Below are positions 1-6,882 of a DNA stretch of 8,850 bases, in pieces. The DNA comes from Burkholderiales bacterium (lineage in GTDB: Bacteria > Pseudomonadota > Gammaproteobacteria > Burkholderiales > Burkholderiaceae), in assembly GCA_947447845.1 (NCBI GenBank), contig CANFNO010000078.1, positions 1 to 8,850 on the forward strand. The letters run 5' to 3'. Every line of letters begins with the position of its first letter. The stretch's first letter is position 1. The position numbers and the translations under genes are program-made. The notes beneath the pieces are model-generated. The model saw nothing but the letters and a program-made list of their open reading frames with translations. It was not told the origin of the DNA and did not search any database.

Positions 1-313
1 GCATGACAAACATGCTCAGGCGTTTCAGGGTGTTGGCCAGCAGGTCAAGGCTGCAGATCAACAAAATGTCTGTCGGGCTGCGCTTGAAGCCTATAAAACT
101 GGCCTGCATGCGACCTTTGGCTGAACAAAATGCAGCCAGACGAGCCTGATCCAGATTCAGGAGAGAAAAGTCTTGCGTCAATTGGCCGTGCAGGAACTTG
201 GCGGCATCTTCACCCTCGACGCGGATGACGCCCAAATGGCTGAGTCGAGCGACACCATCTAACTGTGGAGCGGCGTGGGAGCTTGAAGCGGGTGTGTTCA
301 ATATTGCGTTCAT
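1..313 (-). CDS. ygfZ: YgfZ/GcvT-fold folate-binding protein, N-terminal part (runs off the window)
   Basis: The minus-strand reading frame opens with ATG at 313-311 and stays open for 104 codons to the window edge, so only the N-terminal third is visible. The translation begins MNAILNTPASSSHAAPQLDG. It continues with the hallmark N-terminal stretch of the YgfZ family: a FLHGQLTQDF segment, then an AAFCSAKGRMQ segment and a hydrophobic strand. YgfZ proteins bind folate and support repair or assembly of certain Fe-S enzymes, including the tRNA methylthiotransferase MiaB; that is family knowledge. The C-terminal KGCxxGQ signature lies outside the window and cannot be checked. A GGA four bases before the ATG is the only Shine-Dalgarno-like sequence. 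The gene is divergent from mltG. A GcvT-type aminomethyltransferase is the main alternative, but the AKGR segment favours YgfZ. Confidence 0.87.
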   Translation of the reverse strand, partial: MNAILNTPASSSHAAPQLDGVARLSHLGVIRVEGEDAAKFLHGQLTQDFSLLNLDQARLAAFCSAKGRMQASFIGFKRSPTDILLICSLDLLANTLKRLSMFVM

Positions 314-359
314 GCGTCCATTATGATTCGGCCCTTGATTTCTTATTGGACCTAGGGCT
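314..359. promoter_or_regulatory. Short divergent intergenic region, ygfZ < > mltG
   Basis: Only 46 bases separate the starts of two divergent genes, so promoter or leader elements for both must lie here or inside the coding ends. On the minus strand there is a CATAAT hexamer (five of six matches to TATAAT) about 9 bases before the ygfZ ATG. It has no convincing -35 partner and sits too close to the start for a normal leader. I see no strong sigma-70 promoter for mltG. The assignment is positional, not motif-based. Confidence 0.35.
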
Positions 360-1346
360 GTGCGCAAACTTGCAATTGTCGTGTTGGTCGCCGCCTTGGC
401 ACTCGGTTTTACGGCCTACACCTGGTTGAATACGCCACTGCAACTGGCCTCCGATTCCGTCGACCTCTCAGTAGAACCCGGCTCAAATCCGCGCGAAGTG
501 GCGTTGCAAGTTCAACAAGCCGGTGTCGCGGTGAACCCGACCTTGCTTTACTGGTGGTTCCGCCTCTCTGGTCAGGCGCGCCAAATCAAGGCTGGCAGCT
601 ACGAACTGGAGCGTGACTCGACACCGCGCAGCATTCTTAGCAAACTGGTGCGCGGCGAAGAAGCATTGCGCAGCGTCACCCTCGTGGAAGGGTGGAACCT
701 GCGCCAGGTTCGCGAAGCGCTCAAAAAGGCCGATCAACTGAAGCCGCTGACTGCGGACATGTCGCTCGAAGAACTGATGCAACAAGTCGGAAAGCCCGGT
801 GTGCCGGCAGAGGGGCGCTTTTTCCCGGACACCTATACCTACGCCAAAGGAAGTACGGATCTGGCCGTGTTGCAACGTGCTGCACGTGCCATGGACAGAA
901 AACTGTCGGCCGCTTGGGACCAAAGGTCACCACAATCGCCGCTCAAGACCCCGGACGAGGCCTTGACCCTGGCCAGCATTGTCGAAAAGGAAACCGGGCG
1001 CGCCAGTGACCGCCCCGAAATTGCAGCAGTGTTTTCCAATCGCTTGCGCATCGGCATGCGGTTGCAAACCGACCCCACCGTCATTTATGGCCTCGGACCC
1101 CAGTTCGACGGCAACCTGCGCCGCGCGGACCTGATGGCTGACACCCCCTGGAACACCTATGTACGCGCCGGACTGCCACCCACGCCGATCGCCATGCCGG
1201 GCAGTGGGGCCTTGCTGGCTGCGGTGCAACCGGCAAATTCCAAGGCCTTGTATTTTGTTGCACGCGGAGATGGTAGTAGCCAATTTAGCGCCACCTTGGA
1301 CGAGCACAATAGGGCGGTCAACAAGTACCAGCGCGGCCAGCCATGA
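360..1346 (+). CDS. mltG: Endolytic murein transglycosylase MltG (YceG family)
   Basis: MltG is an inner-membrane lytic transglycosylase that cuts nascent peptidoglycan strands and is thought to end glycan chain growth. The 328-residue product has an N-terminal membrane anchor at about residues 4-22 and a LysM-like region at about 35-115. The YceG catalytic domain follows. It contains EGRFFPDTY (151-159), IVEKETG (207-213, with E209 the likely catalytic glutamate), [18 protein letters not shown] (227-244) and [11 protein letters not shown] (271-281). The length fits the family. The start is GTG at 360: the frame has a stop at 336-338 and no ATG in between, and starting later would remove the anchor. 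Shine-Dalgarno pairing is weak. The stop overlaps the tmk start (ATGA), matching the mltG-tmk-holB order known from many proteobacteria. Confidence 0.96.
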   Translation: MRKLAIVVLVAALALGFTAYTWLNTPLQLASDSVDLSVEPGSNPREVALQVQQAGVAVNPTLLYWWFRLSGQARQIKAGSYELERDSTPRSILSKLVRGEEALRSVTLVEGWNLRQVREALKKADQLKPLTADMSLEELMQQVGKPGVPAEGRFFPDTYTYAKGSTDLAVLQRAARAMDRKLSAAWDQRSPQSPLKTPDEALTLASIVEKETGRASDRPEIAAVFSNRLRIGMRLQTDPTVIYGLGPQFDGNLRRADLMADTPWNTYVRAGLPPTPIAMPGSGALLAAVQPANSKALYFVARGDGSSQFSATLDEHNRAVNKYQRGQP

Positions 1347-1969
1347 GCGGAATATTCATCAGTTTTGAAGGCATAGACGGGGCGGGTAAAACCACCCATA
1401 TCGATGGTCTGGCCACAGCCTTCCGGGCGCAGGGCAGGGTGGTCACGCTCACACGCGAGCCTGGAGGCACACCCTTGGCAGAGCAATTGCGCACCTTGGT
1501 TCTGAATGACGCCATGGATGCCATGACCGAAGCCTTGCTGGTGTTTGCGGCCCGTCGCGACCACATTGTTCGGGTGATCCGCCCGGCACTGGAGCGGGGT
1601 GAAGTGGTTTTGTGCGATCGATTTACCGATGCTACTTTTGCCTACCAGGGCGGAGGCCGTGGCTTTGACTTGGGTGTGCTCGCCACCTTGGAGCAATGGG
1701 TGCAGGGCGGAGAGACACTGCTGCAGCCCCTGTTGACGATATGGTTTGATCTTCCGCCGGCGGTGGCTGCCACGCGATTGGTCGGTGCCCGCGTGCCAGA
1801 CAAGTTTGAAGCCCAACCGCAGACCTTTTTCGAGAAAGTCGTAGGCGGCTATGCGCGACGCTATGCGTTGGCAACAGAGCGCTTTGCCAGGATTAATGCC
1901 AATCAGATACCAGAACAGGTGTGGACCGATGTGCTGGCAGCCGTTCGCCAAAAAGGGCTCTTGCCATGA
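1343..1969 (+). CDS. tmk: Thymidylate kinase (dTMP kinase)
   Basis: Tmk phosphorylates dTMP to dTDP with ATP, in the cytoplasm, on both the de novo and salvage routes to dTTP. The 208-residue protein has the P-loop GIDGAGKT (residues 10-17), the TREPGGT motif (37-43) and the DRF-containing segment [17 protein letters not shown] (91-107), which contacts the nucleotide monophosphate. A LID-like region lies around 145-165 ([10 protein letters not shown]), followed by the C-terminal helices. The length matches the family norm of about 200-215 residues. The ATG overlaps the mltG stop by four bases (ATGA) and no good Shine-Dalgarno precedes it, so initiation by translational coupling is likely. The stop overlaps the holB start in the same way. 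No key residue appears to be missing. Confidence 0.97.
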   Translation: MSGIFISFEGIDGAGKTTHIDGLATAFRAQGRVVTLTREPGGTPLAEQLRTLVLNDAMDAMTEALLVFAARRDHIVRVIRPALERGEVVLCDRFTDATFAYQGGGRGFDLGVLATLEQWVQGGETLLQPLLTIWFDLPPAVAATRLVGARVPDKFEAQPQTFFEKVVGGYARRYALATERFARINANQIPEQVWTDVLAAVRQKGLLP

Positions 1970-2985
1970 GCCAGGTGGATACCCGCCCGATCACGGTTCC
2001 CTGGATTGCAGCGCAAACCCGCCAGTTGTTGAGCCAGCAGGGACACGCATGGTTGTTGCATGGGCCGTCCGGCCTCGGGCAGTACCGGCTGGCATTGGAA
2101 CTGGCTCGGGCTTGGCTATGTGAGTCTCCTCGCGCAGACGGAGCATGTGGCCATTGCGCAAGCTGCCACGCCATAGATGTGCGTACCCATGCAGATCTGT
2201 GCGTGCTGATGCCCGAGAGCACCATGATGGAGTTGGGCTGGCCGCTGAGTGAAAAGGCGCAGTCCGATATTGACGACAAGAAGCGCAAGCCTAGCCGCGA
2301 AATCAGGGTGGACGCCATGCGCGACGCTATCGAATTTTCGCAGCGCACCAGTGCGCGCGGTCGCGGCAAGGTGGTTTTGGTTTTTCCGGCCGAGCAAATG
2401 AATGCCATAACGGCCAACGCGCTGCTAAAGACGCTGGAAGAGCCTCCAGGCGATGTTCGTTTTGTTCTGGCCACAGAGTCCTCTCATCAACTTTTGCCAA
2501 CCATTCGCAGTCGTTGTTTGGGTCATGCGATGGCTTGGCCAGACGCACAAGTCGCGCTGCAATGGTTACAGGGGCAGGGGCTCAATGTCGAGGAAGCCAC
2601 CCTTTTTCTGCGTGCAGCCGGTGGGCGTCCTGACGACGTCTTGGCTCTGCATGCCAGCGGTCGAAAGGCGGAAGACTGGCTGCGTTTTCCAGCCGCCATG
2701 GCAGCAGGAGAAACTGGATTTGTCCGCGACTGGCCGGTTGGCGATCTCGTCGATGCGCTACAGAAGTTATGTCACGACGCGATGGCAGTGCAACAAGGCG
2801 CACAACCCCGATTTTTTGAACTCAAGCAACTGCGCCCTGGCGCGGGCCCTGCGCTTTCCAGGCTATCCCAATGGTCTGTTGCTTTGAAGCACAGTCGGCG
2901 CACCATGGACCACCCGTTTAACGCAGGGTTGATGCAAGAAGCTCTTGTAGAGCAAGCCAGAACAGCCCTAAACTCAGCGCACTAG
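1966..2985 (+). CDS. holB: DNA polymerase III subunit delta' (clamp loader)
   Basis: HolB is the delta' subunit of the clamp loader that opens the beta sliding clamp onto primed DNA. With the ATG at 1966, which overlaps the tmk stop as ATGA, the product is 339 residues. A GTG at 1921 in the same frame would add 15 residues inside tmk and is less likely. Visible motifs are a degenerate P-loop GPSGLGQY (33-40, lacking GKT, as expected for the non-ATPase delta' subunit), a four-cysteine zinc module (C52, C61, C64, C67 in the ACGHCASC region), the [12 protein letters not shown] motif (150-161) and the SRC motif (182-184). The C-terminal collar domain is divergent, as is usual. The 9-base gap to pilZ keeps it within the same transcription unit. 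Confidence 0.94.
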   Translation: MSQVDTRPITVPWIAAQTRQLLSQQGHAWLLHGPSGLGQYRLALELARAWLCESPRADGACGHCASCHAIDVRTHADLCVLMPESTMMELGWPLSEKAQSDIDDKKRKPSREIRVDAMRDAIEFSQRTSARGRGKVVLVFPAEQMNAITANALLKTLEEPPGDVRFVLATESSHQLLPTIRSRCLGHAMAWPDAQVALQWLQGQGLNVEEATLFLRAAGGRPDDVLALHASGRKAEDWLRFPAAMAAGETGFVRDWPVGDLVDALQKLCHDAMAVQQGAQPRFFELKQLRPGAGPALSRLSQWSVALKHSRRTMDHPFNAGLMQEALVEQARTALNSAH

Positions 2986-2994
2986 AACATTGCC

Positions 2995-3360
2995 ATGTCC
3001 ACCAGTTCCACCTCCGCAACCCCCAGGCCAAGTGTCATCCAGCTTTCCATCAAGGAAAAAGCCGCGCTGTACGCTGCCTATATTCCCGCATTTACCGATG
3101 GTGGCGTTTTCATACCGACGACCCGCGACTATGAACTAGGCGACGATGTTTACGTGCTGCTATCTCTTCCGGACGATATGCAGCGTTACCCGGTGGCCGG
3201 TAAAGTGGCGTGGGTAACACCAGCCAAATCAGCAGGTGGACGCACCCAAGGTGTGGGCATCATGTTTCCCAAAGACGAAAAGACCCGTGCCTTGCGCCTC
3301 AAGATTGAAGAAATCCTGGGTGCCCACCTTGCTTCAGAGCGTCCCACGCAGACTATTTAG
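2995..3360 (+). CDS. pilZ: PilZ-domain protein, type IV pilus assembly type
   Basis: This 121-residue protein consists almost entirely of one PilZ beta-barrel. A low-complexity Ser/Thr N-terminus (1-12) is followed by IQLSIKEKAAL (15-25), FTDGGVFIPT (33-42), the YPVAGKVAWVTP strand pair (65-76) and QGVGIMF (85-91). The c-di-GMP contact residues of canonical PilZ domains (an RxxxR motif and D/NxSxxG) are not seen. This matches the founding PilZ of Pseudomonas aeruginosa, which acts in pilus biogenesis without binding c-di-GMP itself. The position between holB and tatD is also the one known for that pilZ. The TAG stop shares its last base with the GTG start of tatD. A structural or regulatory role in type IV pilus assembly is inferred from the family. 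Confidence 0.9.
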   Translation: MSTSSTSATPRPSVIQLSIKEKAALYAAYIPAFTDGGVFIPTTRDYELGDDVYVLLSLPDDMQRYPVAGKVAWVTPAKSAGGRTQGVGIMFPKDEKTRALRLKIEEILGAHLASERPTQTI

Positions 3361-4157
3361 TGTTTACCGATTCCCACTGCCACCTTGCCTTCCCCGAGTT
3401 AGCCGATTCAGTTGATGCCATCCGCCAGGCGATGGCAGATGCGCAGGTGACTCGCGCTTTGTGCATTTGCACCACGCTTGAAGAGTTTCCTCAAGTGCAC
3501 CAAATGGCTTTGGACTATGCCAATTTTTGGGCCAGCGCCGGGGTGCATCCCGACAACGAGGGTATTACCGAACCAAGCCTGGATGATCTTTTGAGATTGG
3601 GCGCATTGCCAAAGGTGGTCGCCATTGGCGAGACGGGTTTGGACTATTACCGCCTGAATGGCCGCAGCATTTCCGATATGGAGTGGCAGCGCGAGCGCTT
3701 TCGGGTGCATATCCGTGCCGCGCGTCAGTTGCAAAAGCCACTGGTCATTCACACGCGCAGTTCATCCGCCGATACCTTGACCGTTTTGCGCGAAGAGGGC
3801 GAAGACGGGTCTGCTGGCTCTGCGGGGGGCGTTTTTCATTGCTTTACCGAATCCATGGATGTTGCAAGGGCTGCACTGGACATGGGGTTTTACATCTCGT
3901 TTTCCGGAATCATTACCTTTAAGACTGCACAGGATTTACGAGATGTGGCTGCCATGGTGCCGCTGGACCGTATGCTGATCGAGACGGATAGTCCCTATCT
4001 GGCACCGGTTCCATACCGTGGCAAAACCAATAATCCGTCCTATGTCCCTTTGGTGGCAAAGCAAATCGCAGCGGTACGGGGAGTCGACGTTGAATCGATT
4101 GCGTTGGCCACGAGTACCAATTTTTCTAAACTATTTGGTGTGGCTGATAGTTTATGA
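3360..4157 (+). CDS. tatD: TatD-family metal-dependent hydrolase (DNase)
   Basis: This is a TIM-barrel amidohydrolase-type nuclease of the TatD/YcfH group. Members show metal-dependent DNase activity and have been tied to DNA repair and turnover; the in vivo substrate here is unknown. The 265-residue product shows all expected metal ligands: H6 and H8 in DSHCHLAF, E91 in GETGLDYY, H131 in VIHTR, H160 in FHCF and D210 in IETDSPYLAP. The start is GTG at 3360, which overlaps the pilZ stop by one base (TAGTG). It puts the first beta strand at residue 2, so no longer N-terminus is needed. The stop overlaps the ankyrin gene start (ATGA). A short Gly/Ser/Glu-rich loop (about 144-157) before the H160 strand looks like an insertion. 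YcfH is an equally good name, because paralogues are common. Confidence 0.94.
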   Translation: MFTDSHCHLAFPELADSVDAIRQAMADAQVTRALCICTTLEEFPQVHQMALDYANFWASAGVHPDNEGITEPSLDDLLRLGALPKVVAIGETGLDYYRLNGRSISDMEWQRERFRVHIRAARQLQKPLVIHTRSSSADTLTVLREEGEDGSAGSAGGVFHCFTESMDVARAALDMGFYISFSGIITFKTAQDLRDVAAMVPLDRMLIETDSPYLAPVPYRGKTNNPSYVPLVAKQIAAVRGVDVESIALATSTNFSKLFGVADSL

Positions 4158-4810
4158 AAAACTTTAAGAAAATTTTATATCTAGTTGTTTTTATTGGATA
4201 TTCAGTTTCTTACGCCGGTTCTTACGAAGATTTTTTTGCCGCCATTTCGATCGATAACGCACCTGCAGTGAGTGCGCTGCTGAACCGGGGTTTTGACCCC
4301 AATAGCGTCAATCCCAAGGGTCAGGCAGCTCTCTTACTTGCAATTCGTCAACCTGCGCCCGCAGTGGCTCAGGTGCTGATTGCCCATCCGGACACGAAGG
4401 TCGAGATTCGCTCCGAAAAGGATGAAAGTCCTCTTATGCTTGCCGCCATTAAGGGACAACTTGAACTTTGTCGCCAACTGATAGAACGCGACGCGGATGT
4501 CAACAAACCTGGCTGGGCACCGCTTCATTACGCGGCCACCAGTGGCAACGTGCAAGTTATTCGGCTGCTACTGGATCATTACGCCTACATTGATGCTGAA
4601 TCTCCAAATGGCAGCACGCCATTGATGATGGCCGCCATGTACGGTTCTGCACAAGCGGTAAAGGTTTTGCTCGATGCGGGGGCTGATGTCACCGTTAAGA
4701 ATGCAATTGGCTTGACGGCCCTGGATTTCGCGCAAAAGTCCGGACATGCGGATGCAGTGGCTCTGATTGCAGCCTCCATTCGAGCCAACAAACCGTCCGC
4801 GTCTTGGTAG
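4154..4810 (+). CDS. Secreted (probably periplasmic) ankyrin-repeat protein
   Basis: The 218-residue product starts with a good Sec signal peptide: basic n-region KNFKK, hydrophobic core at about 7-16, and a likely cleavage after SYA (19-21). The rest is ankyrin repeats. A divergent first unit (about 24-54) is followed by units at about 56-88, 89-120, 121-151, 153-184 and 185-215. The clearest show TPLMMAAMYGSAQAVKVLLDAGADV and APLHYAATSGNVQVIRLLL patterns. Ankyrin stacks bind other proteins; the partner is unknown and no enzymatic residues are seen. The ATG overlaps the tatD stop (ATGA), so it is probably the last cistron of the mltG operon. The signal-peptide region (about 4154-4215) is strikingly AT-rich compared with the rest of the operon. 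Specific function cannot be given. Confidence 0.88.
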   Translation: MKNFKKILYLVVFIGYSVSYAGSYEDFFAAISIDNAPAVSALLNRGFDPNSVNPKGQAALLLAIRQPAPAVAQVLIAHPDTKVEIRSEKDESPLMLAAIKGQLELCRQLIERDADVNKPGWAPLHYAATSGNVQVIRLLLDHYAYIDAESPNGSTPLMMAAMYGSAQAVKVLLDAGADVTVKNAIGLTALDFAQKSGHADAVALIAASIRANKPSASW

Positions 4811-4893
4811 AAGGCTCTTTTAACGTGATGTTTGCGGCGCTCACTTACTTCATACGATGTATATTATGTTAATAAAAGGATGTAAAAAAAATC
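4811..4893. other. Convergent intergenic gap between ankyrin gene and cyclase gene
   Basis: These 83 bases separate two genes that end toward each other. The sequence is AT-rich toward the right (4850-4893) and holds no open frame worth calling. Transcription from both sides must stop here or nearby. The only structure I can support is the weak hairpin listed separately at its right edge. Confidence 0.5.
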
Positions 4894-4895
4894 CT
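4873..4895 (-). terminator. Weak intrinsic-terminator-like hairpin after the cyclase gene
   Basis: On the minus strand a 5-bp stem AGGAT/ATCCT (arms 4895-4891 and 4881-4877) encloses a 9-base loop that is mostly T, and TTTTATT follows it. This resembles a rho-independent terminator for the leftward gene. However, the stem is short, AT-rich and overlaps the cyclase stop codon. For the rightward transcript the same stem is not followed by a U-run, so it would not be a typical terminator in that direction. Confidence 0.3.
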
Positions 4896-5811
4896 AGGTC
4901 ACTTTGAAATGCACGGTGGGAACTGTAGTGTCGGCAAATGAGGCGCCCAATGCGAGTTCGCCCTCTCCATGCAGAACGCACTCTTCACGCCGCAGCAAAA
5001 CATCTGCACCGTTGGCACCAGTGAAACGAATCCAGCTGCCGTAGCTGCTTAAGTCGACCAATACAACACTGCCGTTACGCCATTCAAGCCTAGCGTGAGT
5101 GCGTGAGACGCGTGGGTCATTGACAATGAACTCAACGTTGCGAACACGTCCGATATGCACCGGTAGCTCAAATGACCTGAAGCGCTTGGTTTGATCCAGC
5201 CATGACAGTTCAACTTCACGCCCAAGCACATCGGCATCCCCAGGCATGAGAACCTGATCAATCTCACCTTGCATGGTTAAAAAATCGGAAGCCTCTTCTT
5301 CGCGCCACTCAATTTGGTAAACAGTACAAGGTTCCGCACGACCACGGATGTTGATCGGACCCAGAATGCGAAAAGTTACGCTTTGTGCCTCAGCCACGTG
5401 TAGAAGCGAAGCAGCATCGGCCCAAATCTGGTTAGGTCCGCACAAATCACAAAGCCGCGCAGCAACGTTGACTGCGTCTCCGTAGCAGTCACCGGCGACT
5501 ATCTCAACGTCACCACTGGCAAGGCCAATACGAATCGGCATCGCGGTATCACGTGGACCACGCAATATGCGTTTGAAGTGTGTACGCTGGAGTTCGACAA
5601 CGGCCTTTACGGCACTTTCGCCATCCGGGAACAGTGCCAGCACACCATCGCCCAAGGTTTTGACCACACGACCGTTCGCTGCAACGCACTGTTGTGCGAT
5701 TCCTGCTGTGATGTTGGTGATTGTTTCAGTCGCAAGAACATTGCCCAAGGCTTCGAACACTGCCGTGCTGCCATGCAAATCTGTAAATACGACGGTCGCC
5801 TGAACACCCAT
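4894..5811 (-). CDS. Class III adenylate cyclase with C-terminal FHA domain
   Basis: The 305-residue protein has two domains. Residues 4-170 form a class III nucleotide cyclase with all six canonical catalytic positions: metal aspartates D11 (FTDLHGST) and D55 (LGDG), base-selecting K51 (VKTLGDG) and D108 (GDCYG), and N115 and R119 (VNVAAR). The Lys/Asp pair predicts ATP rather than GTP, so the product is probably cAMP. Residues about 195-300 form an FHA phosphothreonine-binding domain, with IGR (220-222), SRTHARLEW (236-244) and DLSSYGSWI (253-261); the usual SNG asparagine is Tyr257. No membrane segment or signal peptide is seen, so it is likely cytoplasmic. The cyclase fold starts within a few residues of the ATG, which supports this start. 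An AGGGA 9 bases before the ATG can serve as ribosome binding site. It appears to be a single-gene unit. Confidence 0.92.
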   Translation of the reverse strand: MGVQATVVFTDLHGSTAVFEALGNVLATETITNITAGIAQQCVAANGRVVKTLGDGVLALFPDGESAVKAVVELQRTHFKRILRGPRDTAMPIRIGLASGDVEIVAGDCYGDAVNVAARLCDLCGPNQIWADAASLLHVAEAQSVTFRILGPINIRGRAEPCTVYQIEWREEEASDFLTMQGEIDQVLMPGDADVLGREVELSWLDQTKRFRSFELPVHIGRVRNVEFIVNDPRVSRTHARLEWRNGSVVLVDLSSYGSWIRFTGANGADVLLRREECVLHGEGELALGASFADTTVPTVHFKVT

Positions 5812-5823
5812 TCCTTATTATCC

Positions 5824-5850
5824 CTAAACTTTGTTAAGTGAGCAGTTTAG
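5824..5850. repeat. 7-bp perfect inverted repeat, 13-base spacer
   Basis: The arms CTAAACT (5824-5830) and AGTTTAG (5844-5850) are exact reverse complements with centres 20 bases apart, about two helical turns. This suits either a dimeric regulator site or an RNA hairpin in the cyclase leader. The inner edge lies 13 bases before the start codon, next to the ribosome binding site. No known consensus is recognised. Confidence 0.55.
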
Positions 5851-5854
5851 AGCA

Positions 5855-5870
5855 TTGAAGCAGGCTTCAA
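5855..5870. repeat. 16-bp near-continuous palindrome (7-bp arms, 2-base centre)
   Basis: TTGAAGC-AG-GCTTCAA is a perfect 7-bp inverted repeat with a 2-base centre, located 44-59 bases before the cyclase start codon. It is too tight to form a good RNA hairpin without opening inner pairs and has no following T-run. A protein-binding operator is therefore more plausible than a terminator for ldcA. The regulator is unknown. Confidence 0.55.
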
Positions 5871-5930
5871 CACAATTGATTGCTTCCAGTGCGTTGCCGC
5901 GGATTGGCAAACCGTAAAAGGGTCTGTCAA

Positions 5931-6878
5931 TCATGTGTCCAGATGCCCCCAGGCCATCAAAACATCGCGACCTTGCAGAACAAGATCAACTTTTGCGCCA
6001 ACGGGGAGTAGCACCTTGGTCTGCACGTGGCCATACGGCAGGTTGGTCAATATTGGAGCTTTGATTCGACTCTGGAGCCAATCGAAAACGCTATTCAACT
6101 TGAATCCTTTGTCATGAGGCGTGAGCTTGTATTCGGTAAATTGCCCCATCAGAACAGCCTTCTGACGCGCCAGAACACCGGAATGCAAGAGTTGCGTGAG
6201 CATGCGCTCAACCCGGTAAGGAGGCTCTGCAACATCTTCCAGAAAAAGAACGCCGCCTTTGACTTCGGGAAAGTAGGGGGTACCAATCAACGAGACCAGC
6301 ACGGCCAGATTGCCGCCCCAAAGGGTTGCGTTACTGATCTTCCACTCTTCATCCGCGATAATTTTGCGAGGTTGTGCAGCGCTGGCACGTGGCGCTGCGA
6401 GACGCCAGCCTGTTCCCTCACCCTGCCCCAATAGCAGGTCATTAAAGCAGTCTTCCATGATGTCATCCGGCAGTGGCAAAGCACCAAAACCTTCTATCAA
6501 AGCAGGACCTGCCCAGGATATGGCGCCGGTCTTGGCGAATAAGGCCAGTTGAAATGCTGTGAAGTCACTGATGCCTACAAATCGCGTACCGTTCGCAATC
6601 GCTTTGGCCACAGCTTTGTAGTTGATGCGATCCAGGATGCGTGTCAGACCGTAGCCGCCCCTGGAAATCAACGCAACATCCGCGCCGCTGGACGCCGCAC
6701 GGTGGATGGCAGTTAAGCGCTTCTCGTCGTCACCGGCAAAGCGCATGTGGCTTGCCAATGCGTCCTGATCCACTTCAACTTCATGGCCCAAAGCCTTCAG
6801 GCGACTGATGCCACGGCGAAAAGCTGCCTTGTCGCGCACCGCGCCCGACGGGGAATAGATATAGATATGCTTGGTCAT
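5931..6878 (-). CDS. ldcA: Muramoyltetrapeptide (LD-)carboxypeptidase, peptidase family S66
   Basis: LdcA removes the terminal D-alanine from tetrapeptides during cytoplasmic recycling of cell-wall muropeptides. With the ATG at 6878 the product is 315 residues, matching the family. The longer open frame upstream (to 6989) would overlap the tadA fusion and add a basic tail with no homology to the fold, so I reject it. The visible triad is Ser104 in GISDFT, Glu214 in FLEDVAEPPYRVER and His284 in YGHVQTK. Further family segments are IYSPSGAVRD (7-16), RGGYGLTRILDRI (73-85) and WGGNLAVL (187-194). No signal peptide is seen, consistent with a cytoplasmic enzyme. The start lies four bases after the stop of the tadA fusion gene, so it is probably cotranscribed with guaA and tadA. 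Confidence 0.93.
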   Translation of the reverse strand: MTKHIYIYSPSGAVRDKAAFRRGISRLKALGHEVEVDQDALASHMRFAGDDEKRLTAIHRAASSGADVALISRGGYGLTRILDRINYKAVAKAIANGTRFVGISDFTAFQLALFAKTGAISWAGPALIEGFGALPLPDDIMEDCFNDLLLGQGEGTGWRLAAPRASAAQPRKIIADEEWKISNATLWGGNLAVLVSLIGTPYFPEVKGGVLFLEDVAEPPYRVERMLTQLLHSGVLARQKAVLMGQFTEYKLTPHDKGFKLNSVFDWLQSRIKAPILTNLPYGHVQTKVLLPVGAKVDLVLQGRDVLMAWGHLDT

Positions 6879-6882
6879 AAGT

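Larger units (their letters stand above)
5812..5930 (-). promoter_or_regulatory. Upstream region of the cyclase gene with two inverted repeats
   Basis: These 119 bases lie between the end of ldcA and the start of the cyclase, both on the minus strand. Reading leftward, a TTGAAG hexamer (5870-5865) and a TAAACT hexamer (5849-5844) could be -35 and -10 elements, each four of six matches, but the 15-base spacing is short. A GATAAT also lies just before the ribosome binding site, with no good partner. The -35 candidate falls inside a perfect palindrome and the -10 candidate inside one arm of a second inverted repeat. The ribosome binding site AGGGA and an AAGGA directly before the ATG complete the region. 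An additional 5-bp stem TTGCC/GGCAA (5894-5898/5906-5910) lies nearer ldcA and has no T-run. Confidence 0.4.

Noticed and set aside
1157..1951. Long minus-strand open frame (264 codons) opposite mltG and tmk
   Set aside because: It is antisense to two genes with clear catalytic motifs, its translation is rich in Cys, His and Gln without a recognisable fold, and it crosses a conserved operon junction.
1921..1965. GTG start adding 15 residues to HolB
   Set aside because: It lies inside tmk, and the ATG at 1966 forms the same ATGA overlap as the neighbouring junction and gives a normal-length delta' N-terminus.
2062..2091. Broken Walker A motif in HolB (GPSGLGQY, no GKT) as a sign of a pseudogene
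   Set aside because: The delta' subunit is normally not an ATPase and a degenerate P-loop is expected; the zinc module and SRC motif are intact.
1893..2474. Minus-strand open frame of 193 codons opposite holB
   Set aside because: It lies opposite well-supported delta' motifs (zinc module, LLKTLEEPP) and its translation shows no family signature; a codon-bias shadow.
5894..5910. TTGCC/GGCAA stem as terminator of ldcA
   Set aside because: Only five base pairs and no T-run follows on the minus strand.
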